Source of the DNA: Ceratobasidium sp. AG-K
Lineage: Eukaryota > Basidiomycota > Agaricomycetes > Cantharellales > Ceratobasidiaceae
Reading direction: 5' to 3'
Length of the DNA: 64,000 nt
Assembly: GCA_037039685.1 (NCBI GenBank)
Contig: JAWNGF010000007.1
Location: forward strand, 2,232,001-2,296,000
Both the position numbers and the translations under genes were made by a program. Below, piece by piece: positions 20,755-33,091 of the stretch. How positions within the stretch are numbered: the stretch's first letter is position 1; the number at the start of each line of letters is the position of its first letter. Under the pieces are notes generated by a model that was given only the letters and a program-made list of their open reading frames with translations, had not been told where the DNA came from and made no database searches.

Positions 20755-23700
20755 TCAATCTGAAATCAGATCAAGTACACTCGTTTCTCCAACGTCCAAA
20801 GGATGACTTGGAGCTCGCGAACCAGTTGGCGTCCGCGCGGGTTTGTCCAACCGCGTGATGGGTGGTGGCTTAGTGGCTCGACTGGTCGCCGCAACTGGCC
20901 GTAGCACCTTGGTAGTTGCAGCGAGGACTGGCGGCAGTAAAGACATTCCACCATCATCAGAACTGCTCATAATCTCGATCACAGCTTCGGCAGCAAGAGA
21001 TAAGACTGATTTGCTTGGAGCGGGTCTGGAAGAGGCACCAAGGTTGGTCGATTTTTCGCGCAGTCGAGATGTTTCCGCAACAGGTCGAGCCATGTGTTTG
21101 CTTCCCGGTCTTGCAGGTCTGGGTTTGGGGTGGTCGTTCTCCGAGGATGATGATGCGTGTGGTGAAGTTTGCTCGCGGCTCTTTCTCCGCACCTGGCCCG
21201 GCCTCTCTGCTAGACGATCTTGAATGAGGGGTGACTTGTGTTTCACTGGCCGAGGAGTTGCTAGGTCCAGGATTTCAACCTCGGAGCTGCTGGAATGTGA
21301 GCGAGTAACAGGCCGCCGAGTAGAGGCAACCGCCTTTTTTACGCTTCCCGACTTGCCCTTCGCTGCTTTGTCCTCGACCTCGGAGCCAGACGAGTTGCGC
21401 GGGGAAGTATGCGAAAGTGCCCTCCGAGACGACTTGTTGGGTACGTCGGAGCCCGAGTCCAGGCCGGGATGAGAATCTAGTGCAACGTGTTTCTTGGGTC
21501 GGGAGAGAAGGGTCTGAAAACTGACATCTTCGAGTTCTGAGGAATCGCTCGCGGGGCCTAGACCGTTCGTAGCTCCACTGCGTCGAGGAGGCGTTGGAAC
21601 GTATTCAACGCCAGGTATCCGTGAGATTGAGCCTTTCGGGGCTGCAGCAGCAATACGCGCAGGGGCAGAGATGGTTTTCTGTGGGCGACCCGGAGGGGGA
21701 GGAAGTACTATTGGCGGTGATGAAGAGCGTTCTGGGAGAAGGGATGGAGATGAAGATCTCTCAGGGATGGGAACCAAAGCGGAGGTCAACTGAGGGATTT
21801 TGCTCAAAGGTTTAGGTCTTGTGGGCTTAGTAGGAGCTTTGCGTGCCAGAGGACTTGTGCTGCGAACAGGAATCGAATTGCTGCGGGGTTTCGAAGCTGG
21901 TCCTGACAAGGACCGGATGCTGGCGGTCGGCTCGCCAAGTTCGTCCCCGCTGAGTGTTGTCGAAATGTTCTTTGTTTTCTCTGTTTCAGTACTCGCACTC
22001 TTCCCCTTGGCTTTGGCCTTCGAAGCTAACCCTCCCTTGGACGCAACGCTATCACCGACTTTTCCTGCGCCAACCTTCCGCCTTGTAGTCGATCCGGCGG
22101 TGGCTTTCGACCTGGACTTGGTCTTGGTTCCTCTCTCCTCCCATGTACGCACGAGTTCAGGATGAACGATCCGCACCAATTCGGCAGGCACCCATACTCG
22201 AACCGGGGCAGATGGATCAACCAGCTTTAATCTCCTCGTTGTACTCTCCCCTTCATCCTCTTCCTCGTCTTGATCCTCGTCGCCTGCATCTCTGGTCGCG
22301 GAGCCTTCCATATCGAACATTGTACCAGCCAGCAGGGCAGGGTCGCGTGTGCCAAGGAGTTGTCGAACAGCTAGTCGTGCCAAGTGCCCGGGCAACACTT
22401 CGACACGGAGTTCCGGCAATCGATCGGTTGAGACATGCTGGCGCTCACCGCGAATGGCTTGCAAGAGCTGGCGCGTATCCACTTGCTCGCCCTCAAGAGA
22501 AATGGTGCGTTTCGCTCTTGGCGTTGTATCGCCCCCTCGGCTAGTACTGGCGCTCCGAACAACCCCAGAATGAATACCATCATCCGAATCAGAATCCGAG
22601 TCTCCTCCAAAGTATCTATTGACAAGTCTGCGTGGAGTTCCTGGTATGACCTGCTTTGACTGGCTCCGGGTCGGGGTAGAAGGTCTAGGCGTAACCTCGC
22701 GCGTGGAGGGGCTTGAGCCTGCGTGTTCTCGCTCCATGACCGCTCGCCGGAGCACTCGTAATACAACTGCAGGCCACAGGATGGTACGAAACCGCTGCTG
22801 AATGATTTCGCGCACGCCCCATTCGAAATATTGCTCGCAAATACGTCCCAGTGCCCCCAGAGCGAGCTCGCCCGTCCAGCCAATACGAACATCAGAAGTG
22901 AGTCCACCCGAGCCAACGGAATTTACGGTCAAGGTAGCTGCCTTTTTCTTTGACCTCGAGTTGGATTTGGTGGAAGTTTGAGAAGAAGTTACCGCCGATG
23001 CTTGGCTGGCAGACGGGAGATCGTCATCAAAACTGGGACCAGGCGCGGTGCCTGCGGAGAAAGCTCGTTCGGAGGTCCAAGGGGCGCAATAATCCTCGAG
23101 AACGGCGAGATCAGGAAAGTCACTGGCTGCGAGAGCGGCGGCAAGAGCGGGCTGCCGCTTTGCAGGAGGCTTCTTCTTTTTCCCCTTGCTCGAACCCTTT
23201 CCTTTGCCTCCCGCTTTGCTACCCTGGCTAGCGGGCAGTTCTGCGTCCTGACTGGCAGAAACGGCCGTTTCCTGACTCTCCTCGTCCGGGTCACCGAGAT
23301 CATCTTCCCCTCCGCCATCGATGTTGGCGCAGCCGGATCGAAGCGCTTCGACGACTGCGTCTTTCCAGGCCGGAATGTAGTCGGCAAATTTCTCAGGCGA
23401 AAATGTCTGAAATGCATCTAGAAGTTCATCTCCGAGGCCGCGCTGCGCCAATGCTAGTGCTGTTTTAGGTCCGCATCGTTTTGCGCCCTACAGTAGTTCA
23501 GTTGCAGCTCTTAAAAATAACCCAGGATACCAGTATGTTCACTTACTTGATCGTAATCCCCTCCACTAAGCAGGGCAATAAGGATCATCCCTCCACGAGT
23601 CAACTTGCACGCAGGATCATTCTCAATATCGTCCGCTCGGTATACCATGACATGGACGCCGTCGTCTTTACCGTCTTGATTTAGGGCAGGGTAACCACGA

Positions 23701-24571
23701 TTTCCGGACAAGTTTCCGGAAGGACTATGACACGTTAAGCGGATGAGTAATTGATGGGTAACTGGCAACAATCTCTGTGATAGCATGGCAATACTCACTT
23801 GCGAATGACTACTCGAGCACCAAACAAGAAATTATCCACATCATCCGAGAGGATTGCATCGATAACTCCAATGTTATTGAGATATGCTAGCTCGGCCTCG
23901 GCCTCTCCTGGGGCCTTGGAAATACGTCGGCGAGGGCAGCTAACATCGGGAATTAACGACTCACTGTCGCCATTCGAACCCAAAGGCAGAAATCATGTTT
24001 TTCATTCCGGGTGCGAGTGAATTCATCCGTGTGTTGATCGTCTTGCCACTGAGTGACACCATAAGTACAAGCCCGCTGAAGAGGCAACATTGTGCGCTTA
24101 CCGCTTGGTCTTGGGACGTTGCGGACCATCGAAAACAAACAAAGGACAGAACGTATACGAAGCAAGTCTAGCCAGTCTATAATCTAGGTAAGTATATTGA
24201 CCTTGCCGATACAAGGCTGTCAAGCTAACCGGAAAAACAAGGTACGCAGTTCGGGATTTTCTCCCTCCCGGCCATAAGCAGCATGAAAGAACCAAATAGA
24301 AGCATCAATGCCTATCCTGAGAGCTCGAGGGTGTGGCGTGTCTTTTGGGAGACCTGGGTTTACGGCGGTTAGGCGAGAAAGAGCACTTGGACGATGAAAG
24401 AACGAGGCGCACCTTTCAACTCACTGGCTGATCGTTCTCTCCTAAACCCTTCTAGAGCTAGCTGCGCAAGAGCTTCAGATTTCCCAGTGTGTCTGATAAT
24501 CTGCTCGATGTTAGCTTAGATGCCAGCGTTGCATGAATTGCACCTACATCCCAAAGGCCCGGAACTCCCAT
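20755..24571 (-). CDS. GEN1: XPG/Rad2-family structure-specific nuclease, GEN1/YEN1-like
   Basis: Probable Holliday-junction/flap endonuclease acting in nuclear DNA repair. Minus-strand exons: 24571-24548, 24500-24413, 24353-24230, 24176-24102, 24048-23965, 23914-23799, 23724-23547 and 23487-20755. N-terminal XPG domain: MGVPGLWD then IIRHTGKSEAL, GIDASIWFFHA, FVFDGPQRPKTKR. XPG-I domain: MKNMISAFGFEWR, then APGEAEAELAYLN and DDVDNFLFGA with metal acids. Then LLSGGDYDQGAKRCGPKTAL, the helix-hairpin-helix. The last exon encodes about 910 residues: a GEN1-type C-terminal region, then a long Ser/Arg/Lys-rich disordered tail. Oddity: intron 5 (23964-23915, 50 nt, GTGAGT...CCAAG) joins the two most conserved motifs out of frame by one base, so a 1-nt indel (sequence error or mutation) is likely there. 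Confidence 0.88.
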
Positions 24572-27500
24572 AATAAGATATAAAACAAATAGTAATAATA
24601 AGAAAGAACTAATACTGGGTCGCAAATAGATGCGAAACTAGTAGAGCCAAGCGCTAAGGGATTGTCATAGGATCCAAATGGAGCAACGAGATCCAGAGCG
24701 ATGATGGGCGGGATGACAAGGAGATTCCCACGTGACTTGAGCAACAAAGCGCGCCTCGGAGAAGCGCGATCCCCGAGCTCCATTACGCAATCTCTTTTCT
24801 ATCCGAGCTCTCCCACACCTTACAACGTCAAATGTAGTAGCACCACTATTCTAATTACTGGGTAGCCCACGCACCGGGATGTCTATGGAGCTAGTGAGAA
24901 ACCACAAAGGACCCACACGTCTTCCCTGCCTCTATTCGCTCATCCAGTGATAAGCCTCGAGGGACCGAGCTCACGACAAAATCTAGCGCTTACCCTCGTG
25001 CTACCAAAATAGTCAAGCCACCTCCATCAACCTTGCTAGAACTATCATCCACAATCACGGGCTCTTTGGAGCCCGATTCCAACCCTTAGACTTACACCCT
25101 GCTTTAGCTTTGCACTCCCTCCTTCCTCGGGGCCCGATCAATCACCTACGATCACGGAATCACGACGAGACCTCACGATGGCATACAAGGGCATCTATAG
25201 TGAGGGCCAGCAACCGGCCCGCCTGTTCGTCTCCGGTCCATCCGCATGCAGGTCGGCGCGAGATGACCCTGGTGACCAGTTGGAATGATAACAGTGCTAA
25301 GTGCTTGGCGCACTCTAACATAGGCGCGCATTATGCGTGTTCTGGGCGACAAATACAATGGGATCGACACCGGAGTGTAAATTCGAGTCCTTGACCCATC
25401 AATTCTGATGAATAGCCTAGCCCCCAACAATCACGTTCGACGAGTAGGCTAAGAATACTACCGGCGGCGATGTACTGCAAACCATGCCGAATTATGTGCC
25501 AAACCGCTTCAAGTCGTATGCACATCTCCCATGGAACTTACTGAAACCGTGTACATGTTAGCAAATGATTAGGGGTCATTTTGTCTACATGTACTGTACC
25601 AGGTAAAAGCCCGCTTGTGGTGCATTGGCCAATCGTCAGCGCTGTCCATCCTCTCCAGCACGTGAGTAGCCAATATAACGTATTCAAAAAAAAACTCTCC
25701 AGCACGTGACACAAAATCGCCATTCGCCCCGAGGCTCACGAAGGACCGGAGCAAAGAGCCTCGAGCAGCTATTATATGACTTCTTACTCGACAACACCCG
25801 TGTTGTACTAATATGATATTTTAATCCAACTTTCCCGTGTAGCTGATAGAAGACTTCGCGATCGTTACTTGCCCAGACAACTTGTGGCATCAAGGTGGTG
25901 ACGCTCCACAGCTACATTCCTATATGCTCCTAAAATGGTAGTACCAATCACCTAGTTACTTCCATTTTCTTGGCTAGCCCTCGTAAAACAAACCTGTTGC
26001 GCGACGCTTAAACTTTACACAACGTCATTTCCGGAACGATCTCGTCTGAAGCCCCACGCTCCACAATCAACAGCCCACAGTGCCCAAACTTCCTACGCGT
26101 CTTCTCCGACGATTTGCAGAGAAGGATGTGGTGCAGAGACAAGCCCGAAAGCAGAAATTTCCCGCACTGCACTGCTCAGCCGCAAGATAGCCCAATCGAA
26201 CAAACTGATCAGGCTCCAGCACGACACTCGGCCTAGCCATGGGCCAAACTCCCGATGTGAAACAACGCGAAACGGCGTTGGGCGACGGCTTGGAGCCGTG
26301 GGCATGCTACTCGGCTCCTGTCAAGAAAGCTTATCGTTGGGATTGATGCAATCCATATAAACTACTTTAGCAATACAGCTCTCCACGCCACTTTATTACC
26401 AAATATACTCAGTTGGGTAAAAACATCGTACAAGATTATCGGCAACCTCCAATAGACCTTCCTGATCGATGTCCATGTAAGTTGGTTGGAAAGGTGAAAA
26501 CGGCTGTCCGAGGAGTATACCTGAGCGCAAGGTGCTCCCGAATTTCAGTGGCAAGGCGACACACGATAACTTCGACAAGTCATCTAGTCGTAACGTAATG
26601 ATATTGCAACCTATCGTCATAAAATTGCAATCGCTTGAAAAATTAGCAACAGCGAAAAGTATGGCCTGATTTACCCCTTTACGAGGTAGAAGCTAGAGTA
26701 TCAGATTGTGAAAGTGAACAGCCCGACCACCATCGGATCAGTCTGAGAACCAGGTATGTTTCCTGCTGCATCGTGTTATTGAACTCCACAACGGGTAACG
26801 GCCTCCGAGAAACCATTATAAACGCAAGCAATACTAGACATGAATCGAGACACGTTTGTATGGGGTGCAGCTTTGTAATAAATGGGTCGCTCATCTGTGA
26901 TCAGAGAATTCGACAAGTGCCCTTGATAACCCGTGTCGGGCGGTTGCGGGGAAATGTCTGAAATGAAATACTACTGCCCAACTTCAACACGAATATCGCG
27001 TAGATTAGCTATGGGAGCGGAGCCGGAACATGCTCAGCGCCACCAAGGGCCCGACATTATCCTCTGGTTGCTGAAAGGCTGGGGGAGACGAACAGAATCG
27101 ACTCTACCCTAGTCACCAAAACCTAAGTTTTGTTTCGAGGCGGTTTCGCACCTCGAGAACCTGCTGGAAGATAAAATCAAACTGGGTGGGCGCGATACAC
27201 CCCCAGGAGAGTTTAAAGTGGCGCTTCGGGGAGGGAGCAAGCGCTGCAAGTTCCACGATTATGTAATAAAAGCCAGCAACCACTTCATCCCGACAACATT
27301 GTTGATGCTAGTGCTACAAACCGATTCTCTTACCTTTGTAGAGTCTAGCGGTAGCTGGGAGAGCACAAGGCACGCTATGCCACTTACTGCCCTTGGTTCG
27401 ACGCCTCGTGTCGTTGCCGAGCCGATTCCGGCTGCATAACCTCCGCGAATCCATACTGTCGAATATGGCTATTCGGCCCACGCCCTCAACACGCATTGAT

Positions 27501-27800
27501 ATCTCCGACCTCCAGGCCGTACGATAATCCCTGAAATGATGTCGAATGTTCTCCTGGTCCTCCGGCGCCTTGTTTGACAGTTGTGTATGCCCAACTGGGT
27601 ATTGGTCGCGATTATCGCTCTAATTAGCCACGTGGTTGGCCCCAGCGATACAACTAAACTATGGCGTAATCAACACACGCTCAGCATCTGCCAAGCTACA
27701 AAACCTTCGCATGTGACAATCTCAGAGCTCTGGGGCCTCCGGCTATCTCTACGCTCCCCTCGCTAGGCCGGCGCCTTCCCTGCATCTGAGCTCACCGATC
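24572..27800. other. gene-poor stretch of 3.2 kb
   Basis: No gene could be supported. Open frames are under 95 codons and none matches a family I know. It holds the nuclease promoter on the left and the promoter of the membrane-protein gene on the right. CTCTCCAGCACGTGA occurs twice, at 25651-25665 and 25695-25709, and contains a CACGTG core. The stretch may be decayed transposon sequence, but I saw no terminal repeats. Confidence 0.4.
25651..25709. repeat. two copies of a 15-bp motif containing CACGTG
   Basis: CTCTCCAGCACGTGA at 25651-25665 recurs at 25695-25709, 44 bp apart. CACGTG is the core bound by many basic helix-loop-helix factors, but there is no gene start close by, so any role is speculative. 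Confidence 0.3.
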
Positions 27801-30197
27801 ATGGCTAGAACGTTTATGTCCTTTGCGCTTGCAATGGTGCTTGTCCATACTGTTCGCAGCGAGACGCACCAGTCTCCGACGGAGTGCGCGGATGGGAGTA
27901 TGACGTTGTATGTATTCAGCGCCTACTCCACTTGCCGACATTGCTGAGCCCCCCACTAGGTGGATGCAGAACAGCGACGGCAAGAACCCCTGCGAGCTTG
28001 TGCAAGATGTATTGCGCGTCTGTGACGCTTCGTATAAGCTCGATTTTCTCCCTCGAGGATATACATGCGATAATGGCCCTGGATCGGCTCTCGCCCCGTG
28101 TTGCTGTGGAAGCCCAACATTTGCCCTCATGAGTGCATGCTGGTATGCGCCCTTTCTCATCAATAACTACGGATTTAGCTCACTTTTTTCAACTTATAAA
28201 TTAGGTCCTGTCAATATAACATTACCTTTGACCTAGTTTCGACAACGTTCACGGGATTTGAGAAGAACTGCGAGACGCTCCCAGATCCAATCACGACGCA
28301 AGTGGCATTTATTTATTCCAAGGTTACACTATGCTAACAAGTCCACGCTTTATTCAGCTATGACGCTAGCGTACGCAGCAACATCTTGGCCCTTAATCTC
28401 CCAGCTTGGTCCGAAGTAGAGCCACTGGCCGGGAAATGGGACTTTGCGGGTTTGTATTTGGCCGTGAGCGTGCTCGAAACGTGCTTCTGACGCTAGAACC
28501 CTAGGTGCCTGGAGAAACGCGACCCCCAATCCCACCACCACAGCGCCTGTCCCAACCGGATACCCCGTTCAGGTCAACTCGACTGGTATCTCGAAGGGGG
28601 CTTTGGCTGGTGAGTCTATTGCGACGGTGCGCCACATTGTCTGATAATTCCGCCTTCCATCTCACCTCACATCGGAATTTCTACGCTTCGATCAATGCAT
28701 CTTTCGATCTCGGCGCATACACTAGGTGCGATAATCGGCGCGATCTTAGGCTCCAAGCTCCTGTTCATGGCTGCTGGATATGTTTTTTACCGCTGGTGGA
28801 GGGGACAGCAGGAGGACCGCGACGACGAAAAGGGATACGCGCATCGGGTGTTTGGAGAACCAAGGCACGGACAGCGTGTGATCCCACGTTCTAGAAGGGG
28901 CAAGTCTGCTCGATCAAAATCGGAGTTTAGCTTATGGCATATTTACCTCGATGTATATTTTACAGGTTCCCGCGGGCATGTGGACCTCGACGAAGACACA
29001 AACTCTCCGCGATGGCCGGGCGTACCGCCATATCTCCATCCCACCTCCTTCCACTCCCATTCTTCGAGGGGTAGCGATTCGCATCCGGAACAAGATGCGC
29101 AGCAGCCCTCTGGATCGCGTGCGTATGGTCCTGGCTGCTACCCCCAAGATGAGGAAGGCGGTGTAACGCCGTTCATAGTCGACCAACGCCCCGTGGAGAG
29201 CGAGAAATCGCGACAACGTCGACAATCAACTTCACTTCGTGTGACAAACGACCATTCACAGTCCGGGGAAGAGGGGTCACCCCCAGCACCGCAGCCCGCT
29301 CTCCTCGCTCACGCCCACTCGGTTTCCTATGGCCCGACCTCGCCACGCACCTCTCGCCCTCTCATCAGCCCTGCCTCGCGTTCGAACTCGGCCTCGACGT
29401 CAAACATACACGGCCATTCGAGCTCATCTGCATCAACACGATATCAAGAAGACGATGCGGGTGTAAGCCTCGTCATTGAGTCAAGCGGGAGTGGGAGCCA
29501 CGAAGCCGACGCCATCCGATGTGTCCCGCCTGCATATGTCGACTACCGTCAGGGATACTCGAGCGACAAACCCAAACCCAAGCCAATCCGACGACGGACT
29601 GAGAGTACGAGTGCGAATGGAGGAAGCAGTGGAGGTGGCGGAACTGGGGCAAGTGATAGCGCGAGTGCGACATATATTGGATCATCCGACGGTCCTTCCC
29701 GCGCGCCGAGCATTGACAAAAGTATCGACGCCGAGCCCGAGCGACATGAGGCGGATACTATGGACGCCAAAACCATGACCGAAACGAACACTGTTCGCGA
29801 ACCCGAACCTGACGAGCCTCGGGACCGAACGACGTCCGGAGATTCCGAAGGTGCATCGACTATCAAGCCTCCCGAGCCCCCGATGGACGCAGAACGACCG
29901 GTCACCGCAGGCCGGAGCAGTACAACCGATATTGCTGCCCTCACCGCCGCTAACACGTCCGCCAACCGCGCGGGGACCGAACGCCCTGCCCCCACTTCTC
30001 ATTCTTCGGCTCCCGCTGAAGCTGTTCTAGGTAGCTCTCCCGATAACGTTGGGGATAGCCATTCCAGCTCGCATGATATTACATGGGCCCAGTCGAGCAA
30101 TACAGATGCCACTTCAGGTGCGGGTGCGTGGAGCTGGGGGCGTGCGCTTGGTGTCTTTGGGTTAACAGGGGCTCCTGCTTCAGGCTCCAGCTCGTAG
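27801..30197 (+). CDS. single-pass type I membrane protein, family copy 1
   Basis: Function unknown. Exons 27801-27904, 27960-28142, 28205-28297, 28358-28449, 28505-28609 and 28726-30197 total 2049 nt, 682 residues, in frame. N-terminal signal peptide (MARTFMSFALAMVLVHTVRS), then a Cys-rich ectodomain (NPCELVQDVLRVC, CCCGSPTFALMSACW, SCQYNIT), a Thr/Pro-rich stalk, one membrane helix (AIIGAILGSKLLFMAAGYVF) and a long Ser/Pro/Asp-rich cytoplasmic tail. Exon 2 (183 nt), exon 3 (93 nt) and exon 4 (92 nt) are the same length as in the two copies at 35.4-38.4 and 51.6-52.7 kb, which confirms the model. Intron 3 starts GCAAGT, a GC-AG intron; using the nearby GT instead gives a stop. The layout resembles fungal wall-stress or adhesion sensors, but no named domain was recognised. 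Confidence 0.78.
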
Positions 30198-32565
30198 CTC
30201 TGTGTCCTTCCAGCGAGAAAAGCGGCTCGCCGCCCAACGTTGTACATCTATCCCTGTGTTATTATTTGCCGCATTGATATGTTTTGATTGTTACTTTTGG
30301 CACAATTTCGTTGTACCCCTGCCTCATCCTTTTTTTCATTTCTCACCCAGTGCTTGTTTCGCACACAGTCGTCTACATGGAAATTCGGAATTACATGTCT
30401 CGCACACTTTTGTTTTATGAATTTGCGGTATGAGCTTTCCTCATCGACATGATGCGCTTCGTTCCTATGGTCATTGGCCTTTATCTATCTGTGTAGCATA
30501 ATTTGAAGTTTCCTATATCCTTGAGTCCGTTCGCACTCTTGCTGAATCTAAGATCGCCCAAAGTTTGTGTATGCGCCCAGTTGTTTGGCTCAAGGACAAC
30601 CCTTCGAAATCAGGCTTGTAGGCGTCAATCACCAAGGCTACAGACCTCGACTGTTCAACGTGGAGATAACCGTTTGATCGTGATCATGCGAACCTTTGTT
30701 TTATTACAAGTGCCCCAGATTCTTTGCCATTGAATCGCTTTTCGTCACGAGCTGGAATTTTGTCACTTGACTGAATAATCACCGCCTTAGTTGACATTTA
30801 CATACATTCTGAGTGGCGTCCAAGTTCGCTTGAATGCATCTGGTAGGCAGCGCGACGCCAACACGTCCGTACCGAATGTGGTGTACCTAAGTTGTGCATA
30901 CAATTGAACAACAGTCGCAAAATGAAATCTCCCGCCCGCGGTGGAGCGGCAAACGTATCCCCGGGCTCTTGTTTTAGCTTTAAAATTCCGTGAGCCATCC
31001 ATGGGATCGTGTACGCATATAGCTACTTCCCGCCAGAATCCGGGCGCCCAAATTGCTAGCACCGGGTGGGTTCTACTCGCTCGCACTAATTGAACTAACT
31101 ATTTCGGTACCTAAGGGCACGAGGCCAGTATCACCACTGGAGCAGTTTGACAGCACGGCATATTCGTATCTATGCAAACAATCGGGATTGAATCTTGGCT
31201 CCAGTTATACTTTCTCACTGCTTTACGGGGTTGAGACGGGAGTAATAAAATCGAGCTGTTCGCACCATTATTTCTACTGGCTCCATTCATTCAGTTCGCC
31301 CGATACAGAACATTCCAGGTAATGTTGCTCACCTAGAGGCGATTGATGCTGGGAGTCTCCGGACCCCCTCAGGGAGTGTAACCTACCTCCTTGTCAGCGT
31401 GCCATCCAGAGACAACGCAAGGTTGGCACCTAACAGACAAAGCACCAAACGATCAAACTTTAATGCGAGGTTCGAACCATGCTTATCCTGCTCTACGACG
31501 AGCTATTCGCTACTAGAATGTTCTACGTGTCCTGTCAATAATTCCCAAGTATTCCGTCCATTCATCTCTTGTATAGATCGATGGGCAAGTGCTTTTCAAG
31601 CGCATACAAGATCCCTTGGTTTCAGTGCCGCCGTTGGGATACACGGAAACGGAATAACGAGGGTTCCCATCATGTTGTCACCACTACGTCAGTAAAATAA
31701 GCAAGAGGGGCGGTAGGACAGATAGGCATCAACGAGGTCGCGAGCATTATTATAATACACCGTAACCCCAACTCTGAAAGGGGTCAAACTTTGCCCAATG
31801 ATCAATCTGGTCCTGAGCTATTGGCGGATATGGAGGTGATCTGAATACTATGGGAACGGGTTGTATAGACTCGGTAAATACATATAGAAAGAGGAGGGAA
31901 ACGGGGTCGAGAGAGAGGATGAGAGGGGGTCGAGGCCAAAACAGGAAGTGGTGTGTGGGGAACCCAGGGTCGTCGAAGACGACTCGGGGGTGCACCAGGG
32001 ACGCCCGTGAGCAGAGCTCGGGAGGGTGGGCGGGCGAAAAAGAAAAGAGGGGCAAGGAAAGGAGTAGATACGAGATGGGATGAATGGTATGGAGATGCGG
32101 TCGGCGCGAGTGTGGTCGAGAGTGAGAGGTGGTGAGTCGCGTGAGTTGTGTGTATGCACCGACCGCCATGAGGGGCACGGACCGGAACTAATTCCGTTAC
32201 CTCCCGCAGGCTGCGTCACGGAATGTCACTTAACGACCACTCAATAATAATTAAGTCGGCTGGTAGCTCTCACTTCAGCTAAATGGCATTGAACAAAGCA
32301 AAGTAGAGTCAAGGGAGCTGTTCAACGCTTTATTATAGATCGCAATTCAAGAGATCTGCCATTCCAACCTGAAACCGCGCATGTTCATGTTCTGGCGGGA
32401 TCTTAAGCACGAGCACTTGATATTAACAGAGAACCTAGAGAAACAAACGAGTACCCTGAAAGCACTAATATTATACTCAGAACGGAACGATATGCGGCTG
32501 TTTGAACGAAATGAATAAGCTACTGAAATGAGTGAGGGTATACCATATGTGCCCGGTATCAACGC
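30198..32565. other. gene-poor stretch of 2.4 kb
   Basis: No supported gene. 31850-32140 is purine-rich (GAG/GGG runs), which creates artificial Pro/Ser-rich frames on the other strand. A tRNA-T-loop-like GGTTCGAACC occurs near 31470 without the rest of a tRNA. Confidence 0.4.
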
Positions 32566-32725
32566 TTACAATATATGGCGCGTCATTCGATAGGGCGAGA
32601 CCGGATCAATCGCCCCAAATTTTAACTTCTTCATGTATATCGTCAAATGCCGGGTTCTGTAACAAACGTATCGCTCTAGACTTTCATCACTGTCTTCGTC
32701 GTACACTTCCTCAGCACGTAGATGA

Positions 32726-33091
32726 CTACCGCTCGGAGTCAGTCGCAAAGTGCTCGTAATCTTCGGGATCAGCGCAGTGCTCGACTTGGCACGACCTATC
32801 GGCGTTTTGAGCCTCGATATACTGTTTGTCGCATCGCAAGCACGTTTTCTTATCAAGGGCCTTAGGGAAGAGTGGGCTGAGAAGCTTCGTGACCGCCTGG
32901 ATTTCACCGGGCGTCGCAGTTTGGACAGCAGTTTGGAGAACTTGCGAGAGCTCCACAGGGTGAGTCTTGGAAAGCACATAGCTCAAGGTCCGTCCGCCTC
33001 GGATAAGCGCGTTGCTGGATCCAACGGAAGGAGAAGCCGTTGGGCCACTAATTGTGCTCGCCGTCCCGGGGGCCTGTCGCTTGCGTGACAC
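32726..33091 (-). CDS. small hypothetical protein with a Cys/His cluster, possibly frameshifted
   Basis: 121 residues from the ATG at 33091 to a stop at 32726. Middle part is helical (LSYVLSKTHPVELSQVLQTA); near the C-terminus a possible zinc ligand set occurs, CLRCDKQYIEAQNADRSCQ then VEHC, followed by acidic DPEDYEHFATDSE. Directly after the stop, another frame continues with a similar acidic, well-formed stretch (EEVYDEDSDESLERYVCYRTR) to about 32566, and no normal-size intron joins the two. This suggests either a one-base shift or an unseen intron. I do not recognise the family. Confidence 0.5.
   Translation of the reverse strand: MSRKRQAPGTASTISGPTASPSVGSSNALIRGGRTLSYVLSKTHPVELSQVLQTAVQTATPGEIQAVTKLLSPLFPKALDKKTCLRCDKQYIEAQNADRSCQVEHCADPEDYEHFATDSER

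Noticed and set aside
31460..31490. tRNA-like GGTTCGAACC
   Set aside because: The T-loop motif stands alone; no acceptor stem, anticodon arm or A box could be fitted.
31850..32140. Ser/Pro-rich open frames on the minus strand
   Set aside because: The plus strand here is purine-rich, which gives open Pro/Ser/Phe frames by composition alone.
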